DNA of 64,000 nucleotides from JAWXBK01 sp034439975 (GTDB taxonomy: Bacteria > Pseudomonadota > Alphaproteobacteria > Dongiales > Dongiaceae): NCBI GenBank assembly GCA_034439975.1, contig JAWXBK010000105.1:5730-69729 (forward strand), read 5' to 3'. Positions within the stretch are counted from its first letter, which is position 1. Each line of letters opens with the position of its first letter. The notes beneath the pieces were generated by a model. That model was given only the letters and a program-made list of their open reading frames with translations. It was not told the origin of the DNA and did no database searches. The position numbers and the translations under genes were made by a program. Shown one piece after another: positions 51,108 through 60,044 of the stretch.

Positions 51108-51118
51108 ACGATCCCCCA
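51045..51118 (-). tRNA. tRNA-Gln (anticodon CUG)
   Basis: On the minus strand the gene runs 51118 to 51048 with an encoded CCA at 51047-51045. The acceptor stem TGGGGGA/TCCCCCA, D arm GTCTAGCGGTAGGAC, anticodon stem GCGGA/TCCGC with loop CTCTGAC (anticodon CTG) and T arm CTGG-TTCGAAT-CCAG are all intact, with discriminator G. It borders the remnant mobile region and abuts the recombinase fragment. Confidence 0.95.
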
Positions 51119-51326
51119 AGCATGGGCCCCGCGACATCCGTTCCCGGCGCCGCAGCGTGCCGCAAGATAATGACCCGGTCCGGGGCTTTCAACCCCGCAC
51201 GGAATCAAGGGTTTGGACGGCTGCTGGCCAGCCGTGGAAAAGGTCGCGCGGCGCTTCCGGCGCCGGCTGCCTGTCGCTAGGATGGCATCCAAGGGCTGCG
51301 CAAGACGGCCCCAGGGAGGCTGGCCT

Positions 51327-52343
51327 TTGACCGAGCTGCAATCGATGGTGCCGCCGGATCCCGGTCGGGCGCGCCGGACTGCGTCGGCGGACGAGACGCT
51401 GGCCGCGATCGATCTCGGCACCAACAACTGCCGGCTGCTCGTCGCCCGGCCGAATGGCGCCGGATTCCGCGTCATCGATGCCTATTCGCGGATCGTCCGT
51501 CTCGGCGAGGGACTATCGCGCACCGGCGTTCTTTCCGAAGCGGCGATGGACCGGACGATCGCGGCGCTGCAGATCTGCGCGCGCAAGATGCAGCAGCGGC
51601 GCGTCACCCGCGCCCGCAGTGTCGCAACTGAGGCCTGTCGCCGCGCCAGCAACTGCGTGTCGTTTCTCGGCCGCGTGCGCGAAGAAACCGGTCTCGATAT
51701 CGAAATCATCTCGAGCGAGGTCGAGGCCGAGCTGGCGTTCCGCGGTTGCGCGCCGCTGCTCACGCCCGATCGCCATCGCGCCATCGTGTTCGATATCGGC
51801 GGCGGCAGCACCGAGATCGGCTGGCTTGCCGTCGATTCAAGCGGGCGGCTCGACCTGATCGATTGTGTGTCGCTGCCGGTCGGCGTGGTCAATCTCGCGG
51901 AGCGGCACGACCGCGACGCGGTCGGATCCGATATTTACGACACGCTGACCGGCGAGATCGCCGCGATGCTGACCGCGTTCTGCGCGCGTAACGAGATTGC
52001 CAGCGCGGTGAAAGGTGGTGCGGTACAGATGCTCGGCACCTCGGGCACAGTGACGACGCTGACCGGCATTCATCTCCGGTTGCCCCGCTATGACCGCTCG
52101 CAGGTCGACGGACGCTATCTCGAGTTCGAGGCGATCGACGCGATCAACCGCGAGCTTGCGGCGCTCGACTGGCACGGGCGCGCGGCGACACCTTGCGTCG
52201 GGCCGGAACGAGCCGATCTGGTCGTTGCGGGCTGCATCATTCTCTCGGCCATCTGCCGCCTCTGGCCGGTCGGTCGGCTGCGTGTTGCCGATCGCGGATT
52301 GCGCGAAGGCATCCTCTTCGAGCTGGCCGGATCGCTGCAGTGA
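51327..52343 (+). CDS. Exopolyphosphatase / pppGpp phosphohydrolase (Ppx/GppA family)
   Basis: The 338-residue protein has the ASKHA-fold phosphatase motifs AAIDLGTNNCRLLVAR (about 25-40), SVATEACRRASN, IVFDIGGGSTEIGWL (about 155-169) and MLGTSGTVTTLTGI. Members hydrolyse polyphosphate chains or convert pppGpp to ppGpp; this short form without the C-terminal HD domain is usual in alphaproteobacteria. I chose TTG 51327, 8 bases after GGGAGG, since upstream in-frame codons show no similarity. Its stop overlaps rlmE (GTGA). Confidence 0.85.
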   Translation: MTELQSMVPPDPGRARRTASADETLAAIDLGTNNCRLLVARPNGAGFRVIDAYSRIVRLGEGLSRTGVLSEAAMDRTIAALQICARKMQQRRVTRARSVATEACRRASNCVSFLGRVREETGLDIEIISSEVEAELAFRGCAPLLTPDRHRAIVFDIGGGSTEIGWLAVDSSGRLDLIDCVSLPVGVVNLAERHDRDAVGSDIYDTLTGEIAAMLTAFCARNEIASAVKGGAVQMLGTSGTVTTLTGIHLRLPRYDRSQVDGRYLEFEAIDAINRELAALDWHGRAATPCVGPERADLVVAGCIILSAICRLWPVGRLRVADRGLREGILFELAGSLQ

Positions 52344-53083
52344 GCGCGGAACGAGGCGGTGGGGGGCGCGGCGGCGCACCGGGCGGTGGCGCACCGGGCG
52401 GCGGACGGCGTGGCCCGCATGTACGACCGACCAAGGCGAAGACCGATTCCTCGCGGCGCTGGCTCGAACGCCAGCTCAACGATCCCTATGTCGCGGACGC
52501 GCGGCGGCTCGGCTATCGCTCGCGCGCGGCCTTCAAGCTGGTCGAACTCGACGACCGGCTGAAATTTCTGAAACCCGGCGCGCGCGTGGTCGATCTTGGC
52601 GCGGCACCCGGCGGCTGGACCCAGATCGCGGTCGAGCGCGTGGGGCGTGGCGGGCAGGTGGTCGCGGTCGATCTGCAGGCGATGGACCCGGTCGCCGGCG
52701 CATCGTTTCTCGAGATGGATTTCATGGAAGACGAAGCGCCGGCGCGTATCCGTGCGTTGCTGTCGGGACCGGTCGATGTCGTGCTGAGCGATATGGCGGC
52801 GCCCTCGACCGGCCATGCCAACACCGATCATCTGCGCATCATGGGTCTCGCCGAAACCGCGTTCCAGTTTGCGCGCGAGATTCTGGCGCCGGGCGGCAGT
52901 TTCGTTGCGAAGGTGCTGCAGGGCGGCACCGAGCGCGAGTTGCTTGCCGCGCTCAAGCGCGATTTTCGCGACGTGCGACATATCAAGCCGCCGGCCAGCC
53001 GTGCCGATTCGGCCGAGATCTATGTCATTGCGCTCGGTTTTCGCGGGCGAGACGACAGCGCCGTGGAGAGCGCCGCCGGCTAG
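52340..53083 (+). CDS. rlmE: 23S rRNA (uridine-2552 2'-O)-methyltransferase RlmE
   Basis: The 247-residue FtsJ-type enzyme methylates U2552 of 23S rRNA in the 50S subunit. It has a Gly-rich basic N-terminal tail, then RSRAAFKLVELDDRLKFLKPGARVVDLGAAPGGWTQIAVERV (SAM motif I), the catalytic Lys in SRAAFK, VVLSDMAAPSTG (motif IV Asp) and SFVAKVLQGG with the second catalytic Lys. The GTG start overlaps the ppx stop (GTGA), a coupled arrangement widely conserved in alphaproteobacteria. Confidence 0.93.
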   Translation: MSAERGGGGRGGAPGGGAPGGGRRGPHVRPTKAKTDSSRRWLERQLNDPYVADARRLGYRSRAAFKLVELDDRLKFLKPGARVVDLGAAPGGWTQIAVERVGRGGQVVAVDLQAMDPVAGASFLEMDFMEDEAPARIRALLSGPVDVVLSDMAAPSTGHANTDHLRIMGLAETAFQFAREILAPGGSFVAKVLQGGTERELLAALKRDFRDVRHIKPPASRADSAEIYVIALGFRGRDDSAVESAAG

Positions 53084-53529
53084 ACCGCAGTGATATCGCC
53101 GATCCGCTCCGCGATCTCCGCCGGCTGCATCATCGTGAGATCCTTGTTGAGCGTGCCGACCAGTCGCGCCTGTGCGTTCTTGCCGAGCGCGCTGCGCAAA
53201 TCGCCGAGCGCCTGCGGCGGGGCGACGACGACCAGCCGATCGTATTCGCCTTGTTGGGCTGCCTGTTCGACGATGTCGGCAATACGCGCGACGAATCGCT
53301 CTTTTTCCTGTCGGTGATAGTCCACGGTGGGTGTGATACCGTGTCGGGAAATGTCGGCGCTCTCGAAGACGCGGCCTGGTCGGTCGCTGCGCAGTTCGCG
53401 GTCCGGCGGCAGCTCGGTTTCGTATTGGTGACCGGGCATCGCGGTCAGCCCGTGCCCCGGCCCGTCGTTCTGCAGGATGGCGGCGCGTTTGCCGTCTGCG
53501 ACGACGACCCAGGTGATTGTCTTGCGCAT
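53080..53529 (-). CDS. Host-attachment protein family (PF10116)
   Basis: The 149-residue protein starts MRKTITWVVVADGKRAAILQNDGPG and has DYHRQEKERFVARIADIVEQAAQQGEYDRLVVVAPPQALGDLRSAL, the pattern of the Host_attach family, named after a protein affecting rhizobial attachment to plants. The fold resembles eRF1/Pelota domain 2, and its biochemical role is unknown. It is convergent with rlmE (stops overlap). ATG 53529 is the start of similarity. Confidence 0.75.
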   Translation of the reverse strand: MRKTITWVVVADGKRAAILQNDGPGHGLTAMPGHQYETELPPDRELRSDRPGRVFESADISRHGITPTVDYHRQEKERFVARIADIVEQAAQQGEYDRLVVVAPPQALGDLRSALGKNAQARLVGTLNKDLTMMQPAEIAERIGDITAV

Positions 53530-53709
53530 CGATTCGCTCCTGTATTGGTTCCCGCACGCCCTTCCTATCAAGGCACGTTTGCGCCCGTTCGCAAGGGGCA
53601 AAGGGGTCGCAGGGCCGGCCGGCCAAGGTTTAAAGTAGGGGCCCTTGGCACCCTTGGTCCCCCTGTGTATGGTGCCGCGCCATCCCAAGGCCGAGCCCGG
53701 AGCGATGGC

Positions 53710-55173
53710 ATGGAAATCCGCGAAGCGCTGACGTTCGATGACGTGTTGCTACGGCCGGCCGCTTCGTCGGTCCTGCCCAACGCGGCCGACACGCGCACCC
53801 GTCTCACGAAAACGATCGAACTCGGTATCCCGCTGATGTCCTCGGCGATGGACACCGTGACCGAAGCGCGGCTTGCGATCGCGATGGCCCAGAACGGCGG
53901 CATCGGCGTCATTCACAAGAACATGGACGCGCAGCGCCAGGCCGACGAAGTGCGCCGCGTCAAGAAATTCGAATCCGGCATGGTGGTCAATCCGCTGACC
54001 ATCCATCCCGACCAGACTTTGGCCGACGCGCTCGCCTTGATGGAGCATCACGAGATCTCCGGCTTTCCGGTGGTCGAGCGCGGCAGCGGCAAACTGGTCG
54101 GCATCCTCACCAACCGCGATGTACGCTTTGCCAATGACAGTCGCCAGAAGGTGAGCGAGCTGATGACCCGCGAGCGGCTCATCACCGTCAAGGACGGCGT
54201 TCAGCATGACGAGGCGAAGCGGCTGCTGCACCAGTACCGCATCGAAAAACTGCTCGTGGTCGACGACGATTATCGCTGCGTCGGTCTCGTCACGGTCAAG
54301 GACATGGAAAAGGCGCGTGCCTATCCGAACGCCTGCAAGGACGAACAGGGCCGCCTGCGTGTGGCCGCTGCGATCGGTGTCGGGCCGGATGGTCTATTGC
54401 GCGCCGAGGCGCTGCTCGAAGCCGGCGTCGACGTGCTGGTGGTCGATACCGCGCACGGCCATTCGCGCGGCGTGCTCGATGCGGTCGGGTCCGTGAAGCG
54501 CCTCTCCAATGCCTGCCAGGTGATCGCCGGCAATGTCGCAACATCCGACGGCGCGCGCGCCTTGATCGACGCGGGTGCGGATTCGGTCAAGGTCGGGATC
54601 GGGCCAGGTTCGATCTGCACGACGCGGATCATCGCCGGCGTCGGCGTGCCGCAATTGACGGCCGTCATGGATGCGGTGAGTGCCGCGCGCGAGCGCAACA
54701 TTCCCGTGATCGCCGATGGCGGCATCAAATATTCGGGCGATATCGCAAAGGCGATCGCGGCCGGCGCCGATTGCGTGATGATCGGCTCGCTGCTCGCGGG
54801 CACCGACGAAAGCCCGGGCGAAGTCATTCTTTATCAGGGCCGCTCGTACAAGACCTATCGTGGCATGGGGTCGCTCGGTGCGATGGCGCGCGGTTCGGCC
54901 GATCGCTATTTCCAGCAGGAAGTGCAGAGCACACTGAAACTGGTGCCGGAAGGTGTCGAGGGCCGCGTGCCGTACAAGGGGCCCGTCGGCAATGTGATCC
55001 ATCAACTCGTCGGCGGCCTCAAGGCGGCGATGGGCTATACCGGCAACGGCACGATCGCCGACATGCGCAGCAAGTGCGAGTTCCTGCGCGTCACCAGCGC
55101 CGGTTTTCGCGAGAGCCATGTGCATGACGTCACGGTCACGCAGGAGGCGCCGAATTACCGGCCCGATCTCTGA
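53710..55173 (+). CDS. guaB: IMP dehydrogenase
   Basis: The 487-residue enzyme oxidises IMP to XMP, the first committed GMP step. It starts EIREALTFDDVLLRPAASSVLP, has two CBS domains (about 95-205: ISGFPVVERGSGKLVGILTNRDVR and KLLVVDDDYRCVGLVTVKDMEKA), the catalytic loop VGIGPGSICTTRIIAGVGVPQ with Cys, IADGGIKYSGDIAKAIAAGAD and GMGSLGAM. A very long open frame continues upstream in the same phase but overlaps three real genes. ATG 53710 is the correct start. guaA follows 2 kb downstream. Confidence 0.97.
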   Translation: MEIREALTFDDVLLRPAASSVLPNAADTRTRLTKTIELGIPLMSSAMDTVTEARLAIAMAQNGGIGVIHKNMDAQRQADEVRRVKKFESGMVVNPLTIHPDQTLADALALMEHHEISGFPVVERGSGKLVGILTNRDVRFANDSRQKVSELMTRERLITVKDGVQHDEAKRLLHQYRIEKLLVVDDDYRCVGLVTVKDMEKARAYPNACKDEQGRLRVAAAIGVGPDGLLRAEALLEAGVDVLVVDTAHGHSRGVLDAVGSVKRLSNACQVIAGNVATSDGARALIDAGADSVKVGIGPGSICTTRIIAGVGVPQLTAVMDAVSAARERNIPVIADGGIKYSGDIAKAIAAGADCVMIGSLLAGTDESPGEVILYQGRSYKTYRGMGSLGAMARGSADRYFQQEVQSTLKLVPEGVEGRVPYKGPVGNVIHQLVGGLKAAMGYTGNGTIADMRSKCEFLRVTSAGFRESHVHDVTVTQEAPNYRPDL

Positions 55174-55218
55174 TCCGCCGGCGCCGCACCGGCGCCCCTG
55201 TCTCGTGGTTTGGGCCGT

Positions 55219-56547
55219 ATGACGCCCGGCGCGCGCCTGCAGGCGACCATCGAACTGCTCGACGCCCTCATCGGATCCACAGCACCTGCCGATACAGTGA
55301 TTGCCGGATTTCTGCGGCAGCGTCGCTATGTCGGCAGCGGCGATCGGCGCGCGATCCTGGAGCGTGTCTATGCCCTGCTGCGGCGGCGCGCGGCGCTCGC
55401 CTGGTGGATCGAGCGCGTCGCGGGGCCGGGGCGGCCGGCGCCCTCGGGCCGCCGCCTGATGCTCGCAGCGTTGATGCTCCTCGAAGGAAACCAGGCGAGT
55501 GCGGTCGGATCGCTTTTCAACGGCCAGCGATACTGTCCGGCGCCGCTGAACGACGAGGAACGCGTGCTGCTGGACGCGCTCGATGGCCAATCGTTGCATC
55601 CTGCGGATCAACCTGAAGCGGTGCGGCTCGAACTGCCCGACTGGGCGGAGCCGGGCTTGCGCGAACGCTTCGGTGCCGAATACGAAACCGAGATCGAGGC
55701 GCTGAACAAACCGGCCGCGCTCGATCTGCGGGCCAACACATTGATCGGCACGCGCGAAGAGGCGATCGCCGAACTTGCAGCCGAAGGCGTCGCCGCAGCA
55801 CCGACGCCGTTTTCGCCGGTCGGAATGCGCGTTACCAAACGTCCGGCGCTCGCGACGCTCGAAAGTTTCAAGCGCGGCCTCGTCGAAGTGCAGGACGAGG
55901 GCTCACAAATCGTCTCGCTGCTGGTCGATGCGCGCGCCGGCATGAAAGTCGCCGATTTCTGTGCCGGCGCCGGCGGCAAGACGCTCGCGATGGCGGCGTC
56001 GATGCGCAACAAGGGCGTGCTCGTCGCCTGCGATGTCGCGAAGGGCAGGCTCGATCGTGCGGCGGTGCGGCTGCGTCGCGCTCATGTCGACAATGTGCAG
56101 CGCCGTCTGCTCGAGAGCGCGCGCGATCCCTGGATCAAGCGCCAGGTCGCGACCTTCGACCGCGTTCTGGTCGATGCGCCCTGCACCGGCTCCGGCACCT
56201 GGCGGCGCAATCCCGATCAGCGCTGGCGGATCGCGCCCGAGATGCTCGAATCGCTGATCAACGAACAGCGCGCGATTCTCGACCAGGCGGCCCGGCTGGT
56301 TCGGCCGGGCGGCCGGCTCGTTTATGCGACCTGTTCGTTCTTCCGCGCCGAGAACGAGGACCAGATCGAGGCCTTCATTGCCCGGATGCCCGGATTTGCG
56401 CTATTGCCGGTCGCCGGCGTCTGGTCGGATGTGCTGCCTGGCGAATGCCCGGCAACCGCGCCGACCTTGATGCTGACGCCCGCGCGGCACGGAACCGACG
56501 GGTTCTTCGTTGCAGTTCTCCAGAAGCAGGACGCGCCGCCCGCATGA
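55219..56547 (+). CDS. rsmB: 16S rRNA (cytosine-967 C5)-methyltransferase-like (RsmB/Sun family)
   Basis: The 442-residue protein has an N-terminal NusB-like helical region and then the RsmB catalytic domain: VADFCAGAGGKTLAMAASMRNKG (motif I), VDAPCTGSGTWRRNPDQRW (motif IV with a conserved Cys) and VYATCSFFRAENEDQI (motif VI with the catalytic Cys). It methylates a cytosine in rRNA using SAM. The ATG at 55219 is used; a TTG nine bases earlier is possible. Its stop overlaps the GNAT gene (ATGA). Confidence 0.85.
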   Translation: MTPGARLQATIELLDALIGSTAPADTVIAGFLRQRRYVGSGDRRAILERVYALLRRRAALAWWIERVAGPGRPAPSGRRLMLAALMLLEGNQASAVGSLFNGQRYCPAPLNDEERVLLDALDGQSLHPADQPEAVRLELPDWAEPGLRERFGAEYETEIEALNKPAALDLRANTLIGTREEAIAELAAEGVAAAPTPFSPVGMRVTKRPALATLESFKRGLVEVQDEGSQIVSLLVDARAGMKVADFCAGAGGKTLAMAASMRNKGVLVACDVAKGRLDRAAVRLRRAHVDNVQRRLLESARDPWIKRQVATFDRVLVDAPCTGSGTWRRNPDQRWRIAPEMLESLINEQRAILDQAARLVRPGGRLVYATCSFFRAENEDQIEAFIARMPGFALLPVAGVWSDVLPGECPATAPTLMLTPARHGTDGFFVAVLQKQDAPPA

Positions 56548-57095
56548 GCCAGTCCGGACAGATCCGCCGCGCCCGCGTCTCCGATGCCCGTGCCATCGCG
56601 CAGATCCATGTCGAGACATGGCGCGCGGCCTATGCCGGCATCCTGCCCGACCGGGTGATGCTCGAAATGTCGGTCGATTCCAAGACTGCGCATTGGCGGC
56701 GCGTGATCGAGAAGCAGGGTTCGCACGAACTGGTGCTGGTCGCCGAGGTGCCGCTCGCGGGACTGGTCGGTTTCGCGAGTTGTGCCCGCGGCGCGCCCGG
56801 CGCGCCGGTCGAAGGCGGCGAAGTGCAGACGCTCTATGTCATGCCCGACTGGCAGGAACAGGGCTTCGGCCGTCGCCTGTTGTGCAATTGCCTGCGGACG
56901 ATCCGCAGCGCCGCGATGAACGGCGCCTATGCCTGGGTGCTCGCCGCCAATCATTCGCGCTTCTTCTACGAGGCGATGGGCGGGCAGCGCATCGGCGAGC
57001 GCGTCGAGCGGCTCTGGGGCGTCGATCTGCCGGAGATCGCCTATGGCTGGCGCGATCTGGCGCGCCTGCCGGAACCCTGCCGGCGGCGCGGATGA
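56544..57095 (+). CDS. GNAT-family N-acetyltransferase
   Basis: The 183-residue protein has the GNAT pattern: IRRARVSDARAIAQIHVETWRAAYAGILPD at the N terminus, EVQTLYVMPDWQEQGFGRRLLCNCL (about 93-117, acetyl-CoA binding V/I-x-P...Q/R-x-x-G-x-G/A) and AWVLAANHSRFFYEAMG. The YAGILPD variant resembles proteins acetylating small amines or amino acids. The target is unknown. It is coupled to rsmB by ATGA and to a 19-codon mini-frame before guaA. Confidence 0.82.
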   Translation: MSQSGQIRRARVSDARAIAQIHVETWRAAYAGILPDRVMLEMSVDSKTAHWRRVIEKQGSHELVLVAEVPLAGLVGFASCARGAPGAPVEGGEVQTLYVMPDWQEQGFGRRLLCNCLRTIRSAAMNGAYAWVLAANHSRFFYEAMGGQRIGERVERLWGVDLPEIAYGWRDLARLPEPCRRRG

Positions 57096-57151
57096 GCGCC
57101 TTAACTCCGTCGGCGCGCAAGCGAACCAAGAAAGGCGAACGGCCCGCATGA
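57092..57151 (+). CDS. 19-residue mini-frame linking the GNAT gene and guaA
   Basis: An ATG overlapping the GNAT stop (ATGA, 57092-57095) opens MSALTPSARKRTKKGERPA, whose TGA overlaps the guaA start (ATGA, 57148-57151). The peptide is very basic. This exact fit at both ends could allow ribosome hand-off along the operon. Chance remains possible because high-GC operons often show such frames. Confidence 0.3.
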   Translation: MSALTPSARKRTKKGERPA

Positions 57152-58701
57152 CCGCTCCAGACCGCATCCTGATCCTCGATTTCGGTTCGCAGTTCACGCA
57201 GCTCATCGCGCGGCGTGTGCGCGAGGCGGGCGTCTATTGCGAGATCCTGCCGTTCAATGTCGACGAGAAACGCATCCGCGAATTCGGCGCGCGCGGCATC
57301 ATCCTCTCGGGCGGTCCGGCCTCGGTCTATGAAGGCTCTTCGCCGCAGGCGCCGGATGTCGTTTTCAAACTCGGCGTGCCGTTGCTCGGCATCTGCTATG
57401 GCGAGCAGGCGATCTGTGCCAGCCTCGGCGGTAAGGTCGAAAGCTCGGATCATCGCGAATTCGGCCGCGCCTTCGTCGACGTGAAGAAAAGCTGTGCGCT
57501 CTTCGACGGCGTGTGGCTGCCGGGCGATCGCGAGCAGGTCTGGATGAGCCACGGCGACAGGATAGTCGCCATCCCCCCGGGCTTCGAGGTCGTGGCCGTC
57601 AGCGAGGGCTCGCCCTTCGCGGCGATCGCCGACGAAAAGCGCCGCATCTACGCGGTGCAGTTCCATCTCGAGGTCGTGCACACCTCGCAGGGCGCAAAAC
57701 TGCTAGCGAATTTCGCACGCAGGATCGCCGGTTGCGCAGGCGACTGGACGATGGCCGCGTTCAAGGACCAGGCGATCGCGAAGATCCGCGAACAGGTGGG
57801 CAAGGGCCGCGTCGTCTGCGGGCTCTCGGGCGGCGTCGATTCGTCGGTCGTCGCGGCTCTGCTGCACGAGGCGATCGGCGAGCAGCTCACCTGCATCTTC
57901 GTCGATCACGGTCTGCTGCGCGCCAACGAGGCCGAACAGGTCGTCGAGCTCTTCCGCAACCATTACAACATTGCGCTGCGCCATCGCGACGCGAGCGATC
58001 TGTTCCTCGGCGAACTCGCCGGCGAGACCGACCCCGAAGCCAAGCGCAAGACCATCGGCCGGCTCTTCATCGACGTGTTCGACGAAGAGGCGCATGCGAT
58101 TGGCGGCGCCGATTTCCTGGCGCAGGGCACGCTCTATCCCGACGTGATCGAATCGGTGTCGTTCATCGGCGGACCGAGCGTCACCATCAAATCGCATCAC
58201 AATGTCGGCGGCCTGCCGGCGCGGATGCGCATGAAGCTGGTCGAGCCGCTGCGCGAACTCTTCAAGGACGAGGTGCGCGCGCTCGGCCTCGAACTCGGGC
58301 TGCCGGCGCGCATGATCCGCCGCCATCCGTTCCCGGGGCCGGGGCTCGCGATCCGCGTGCCTGGCGAGGTGACGCTGGAGAAGCTCGATCTGTTGCGCAA
58401 GGCCGATGCGATCTATCTCGAGGAGATCGAGAACGCCGGCCTCTATGACGCGATCTGGCAGGCCTTCGCCGTGCTGCTGCCGGTCAAGACCGTGGGCGTA
58501 ATGGGCGATGCGCGCACCTACGACCATGTCTGCGCGCTGCGCGCCGTCACCTCGACCGACGGCATGACCGCCGATTACTACCCGTTCCCGCATGAATTTC
58601 TCGGGCGCGTCGCGACCCGCATCGTCAACGAGGTGCGCGGCATCAACCGCGTGGTCTATGACGTGACCTCGAAGCCGCCGGGCACGATCGAGTGGGAGTA
58701 G
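57148..58701 (+). CDS. guaA: GMP synthase (glutamine-hydrolysing)
   Basis: The 517-residue enzyme aminates XMP to GMP. The class I glutamine amidotransferase domain has LILDFGSQFTQLIARRVREAGVYCEI, the catalytic Cys83 in GICYGEQ and the His-Glu dyad in YAVQFHLEVVHT (His about 173). The usual QFHPEV has Leu for Pro. The ATP-pyrophosphatase domain has the PP-loop GLSGGVDSSV (about 222) and VDHGLLR. The dimerisation domain ends in SKPPGTIEWE, as in all GuaA. Length is normal. Confidence 0.97.
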   Translation: MTAPDRILILDFGSQFTQLIARRVREAGVYCEILPFNVDEKRIREFGARGIILSGGPASVYEGSSPQAPDVVFKLGVPLLGICYGEQAICASLGGKVESSDHREFGRAFVDVKKSCALFDGVWLPGDREQVWMSHGDRIVAIPPGFEVVAVSEGSPFAAIADEKRRIYAVQFHLEVVHTSQGAKLLANFARRIAGCAGDWTMAAFKDQAIAKIREQVGKGRVVCGLSGGVDSSVVAALLHEAIGEQLTCIFVDHGLLRANEAEQVVELFRNHYNIALRHRDASDLFLGELAGETDPEAKRKTIGRLFIDVFDEEAHAIGGADFLAQGTLYPDVIESVSFIGGPSVTIKSHHNVGGLPARMRMKLVEPLRELFKDEVRALGLELGLPARMIRRHPFPGPGLAIRVPGEVTLEKLDLLRKADAIYLEEIENAGLYDAIWQAFAVLLPVKTVGVMGDARTYDHVCALRAVTSTDGMTADYYPFPHEFLGRVATRIVNEVRGINRVVYDVTSKPPGTIEWE

Positions 58702-59013
58702 GGGATTGGCGCAGTCTGGCGAGGTCTGGCGTAGATTATCGGAGAAAAAGCAAGGGTTTATCGTATTTTCCATTGACGATCAGCCTTGCATCGGAGCCAA
58801 GCGGTTACTGGGATTTGAGGCTGCCTCGTCAGGCGCAACGCGAACGACTCGATCAAAAATTTCAGATCGCCCTCATCGACAACGGCGATGGCATCTTCCG
58901 AGCGATGTCAGCGAATGTCGCGCTCAACTTAGTCGGCGTCACCCGGCTGTGGTGCCCCGACTTCGCGATTGTGATCGACCTGATGGCAGCGAAAAATGGT
59001 AAACTTCCTTTAG
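58702..59013 (+). other. 312-bp gap before tspO, no gene supported
   Basis: GC content falls here relative to guaA. One frame across 58830-59010 reads RERLDQKFQIALIDNGDGIFRAMSANVALNLVGV..., which looks protein-like but has no start codon context and no family I recognise. It may be the tail of a lost gene. Confidence 0.35.
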
Positions 59014-59499
59014 ATGGAAATTGCTTCAATCATCGGACTCGCTTGCTTCACCGCCGCCTGTTTCCTGGCGGCGCTCACGGGCGCATTGTTTCGTCCTGGC
59101 GAATGGTACGAGCGACTGAAGAAGCCGTCCTGGCGGCCGCCGAACAGGCTTTTCGCGCCGGTGTGGACCGTCCTCTATCTGATGATTGCGGTTGCCGGGT
59201 GGCTGATCTGGCGGAAGGCCGGCTTCGCGGGCGCCGGCTTGCCCTTGGCGGTCTATGCCTTGCAGCTCATTCTCAATGCCGCGTGGTCGCCGCTCTTCTT
59301 CGGCCTGCACCGCCCCGATCTCGGCTTCGTTGATATCGTTCTGGTCTGGATGTCCATCATCGCGACCATCGTGCTTTTCTACCCGATCCACGTTGTCGCC
59401 GCGCTGCTGCTCGTGCCCTACCTTGCGTGGGTTACGTTCGCCACCGCGCTGAATTTCGCCGTATGGCGTCTGAATTCGGTGGCGTCGCCGCGAGCATAA
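59014..59499 (+). CDS. tspO: TspO/MBR-family tryptophan-rich sensory protein
   Basis: This 161-residue membrane protein has five helices and the conserved FRPGEWYERLKKPSWRPPNRLFAPVWTVLYLMIAVAGWLIWRK (about 26-68) plus LQLILNAAWSPLFFGLHRPDLGF. TspO binds tetrapyrroles such as protoporphyrin IX and in Rhodobacter modulates light/oxygen control of pigment genes; in others it scavenges haem in stress. It starts 1.7 kb away from a truncated inverted copy at 60769-60951. Neighbours are DUF427 and CIA30 genes on the other strand. Confidence 0.93.
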   Translation: MEIASIIGLACFTAACFLAALTGALFRPGEWYERLKKPSWRPPNRLFAPVWTVLYLMIAVAGWLIWRKAGFAGAGLPLAVYALQLILNAAWSPLFFGLHRPDLGFVDIVLVWMSIIATIVLFYPIHVVAALLLVPYLAWVTFATALNFAVWRLNSVASPRA

Positions 59500-59549
59500 C
59501 CGGGCGTCGACGATATCGCGCCGCCGCCAGCTCGCCGACTGCTCGCCCG

Positions 59550-60044
59550 TCACCAGAAGCCGGTGCCCGGCGCTCCCTTGAAAGGACCCGCGACGTCAGA
59601 AGAAATCCACCCGCCATAGAAATTTCCGGGTTGCGGCGTCACGCGCTCGTCATCGACAAAGCAGCCGTCGAAAGGCCACGCGTAAAAAGCCACGTGATCG
59701 CGCAAGGATCTGAAGGCCGGGTTCGGATCGGGATAGCTCCAGGCCACATCGCGCAGCGTTTCGTCGCGCACAACGACATCGAAGTAGATCGCTTCGCCTT
59801 TCCACTCGCAGAAAGAGCGATGGCGCGACGGCTGTAGGGCCAACGGTGCGATATCAGCCGGTGGAAAGTAATAGCTGGGCGGATGACTGGTTTCTAACGT
59901 ACGTATGCCTTTCCTCGTGTCGGCGATGATGACATCGCGATGCACGATCTTGAGACGGCGCTGGCTTGGCTCAGCCACCGCCGGCCGCGGATAGGACCAG
60001 ACGCTTTCCTGTCCCCGACCGGTCGGATCGGGGATGACTTTCAT
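59550..60044 (-). CDS. DUF427 protein
   Basis: The 164-residue protein matches DUF427: RRLKIVHRDVIIADTRKGIRTLETSHPPSYYFPPADI, SFCEWKGEAIYFDVVV, and WSYPDPNPAFRSLRDHVAFYAWPFDGCFVDDERVTPQPGNFYGGWI. The fold is a small beta-tent with unknown function; the C-terminal GNFYGGWISSDVAGPFKG block is often found in stress-linked operons. Its ATG overlaps the CIA30 gene stop by 4 bp, so the two are co-translated. Confidence 0.85.
   Translation of the reverse strand: MKVIPDPTGRGQESVWSYPRPAVAEPSQRRLKIVHRDVIIADTRKGIRTLETSHPPSYYFPPADIAPLALQPSRHRSFCEWKGEAIYFDVVVRDETLRDVAWSYPDPNPAFRSLRDHVAFYAWPFDGCFVDDERVTPQPGNFYGGWISSDVAGPFKGAPGTGFW

Noticed and set aside
52090..53709. A 540-codon N-terminal extension of the IMP dehydrogenase frame
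   Set aside because: It overlaps ppx, rlmE and the host-attachment gene. GuaB similarity begins exactly at the ATG at 53710.
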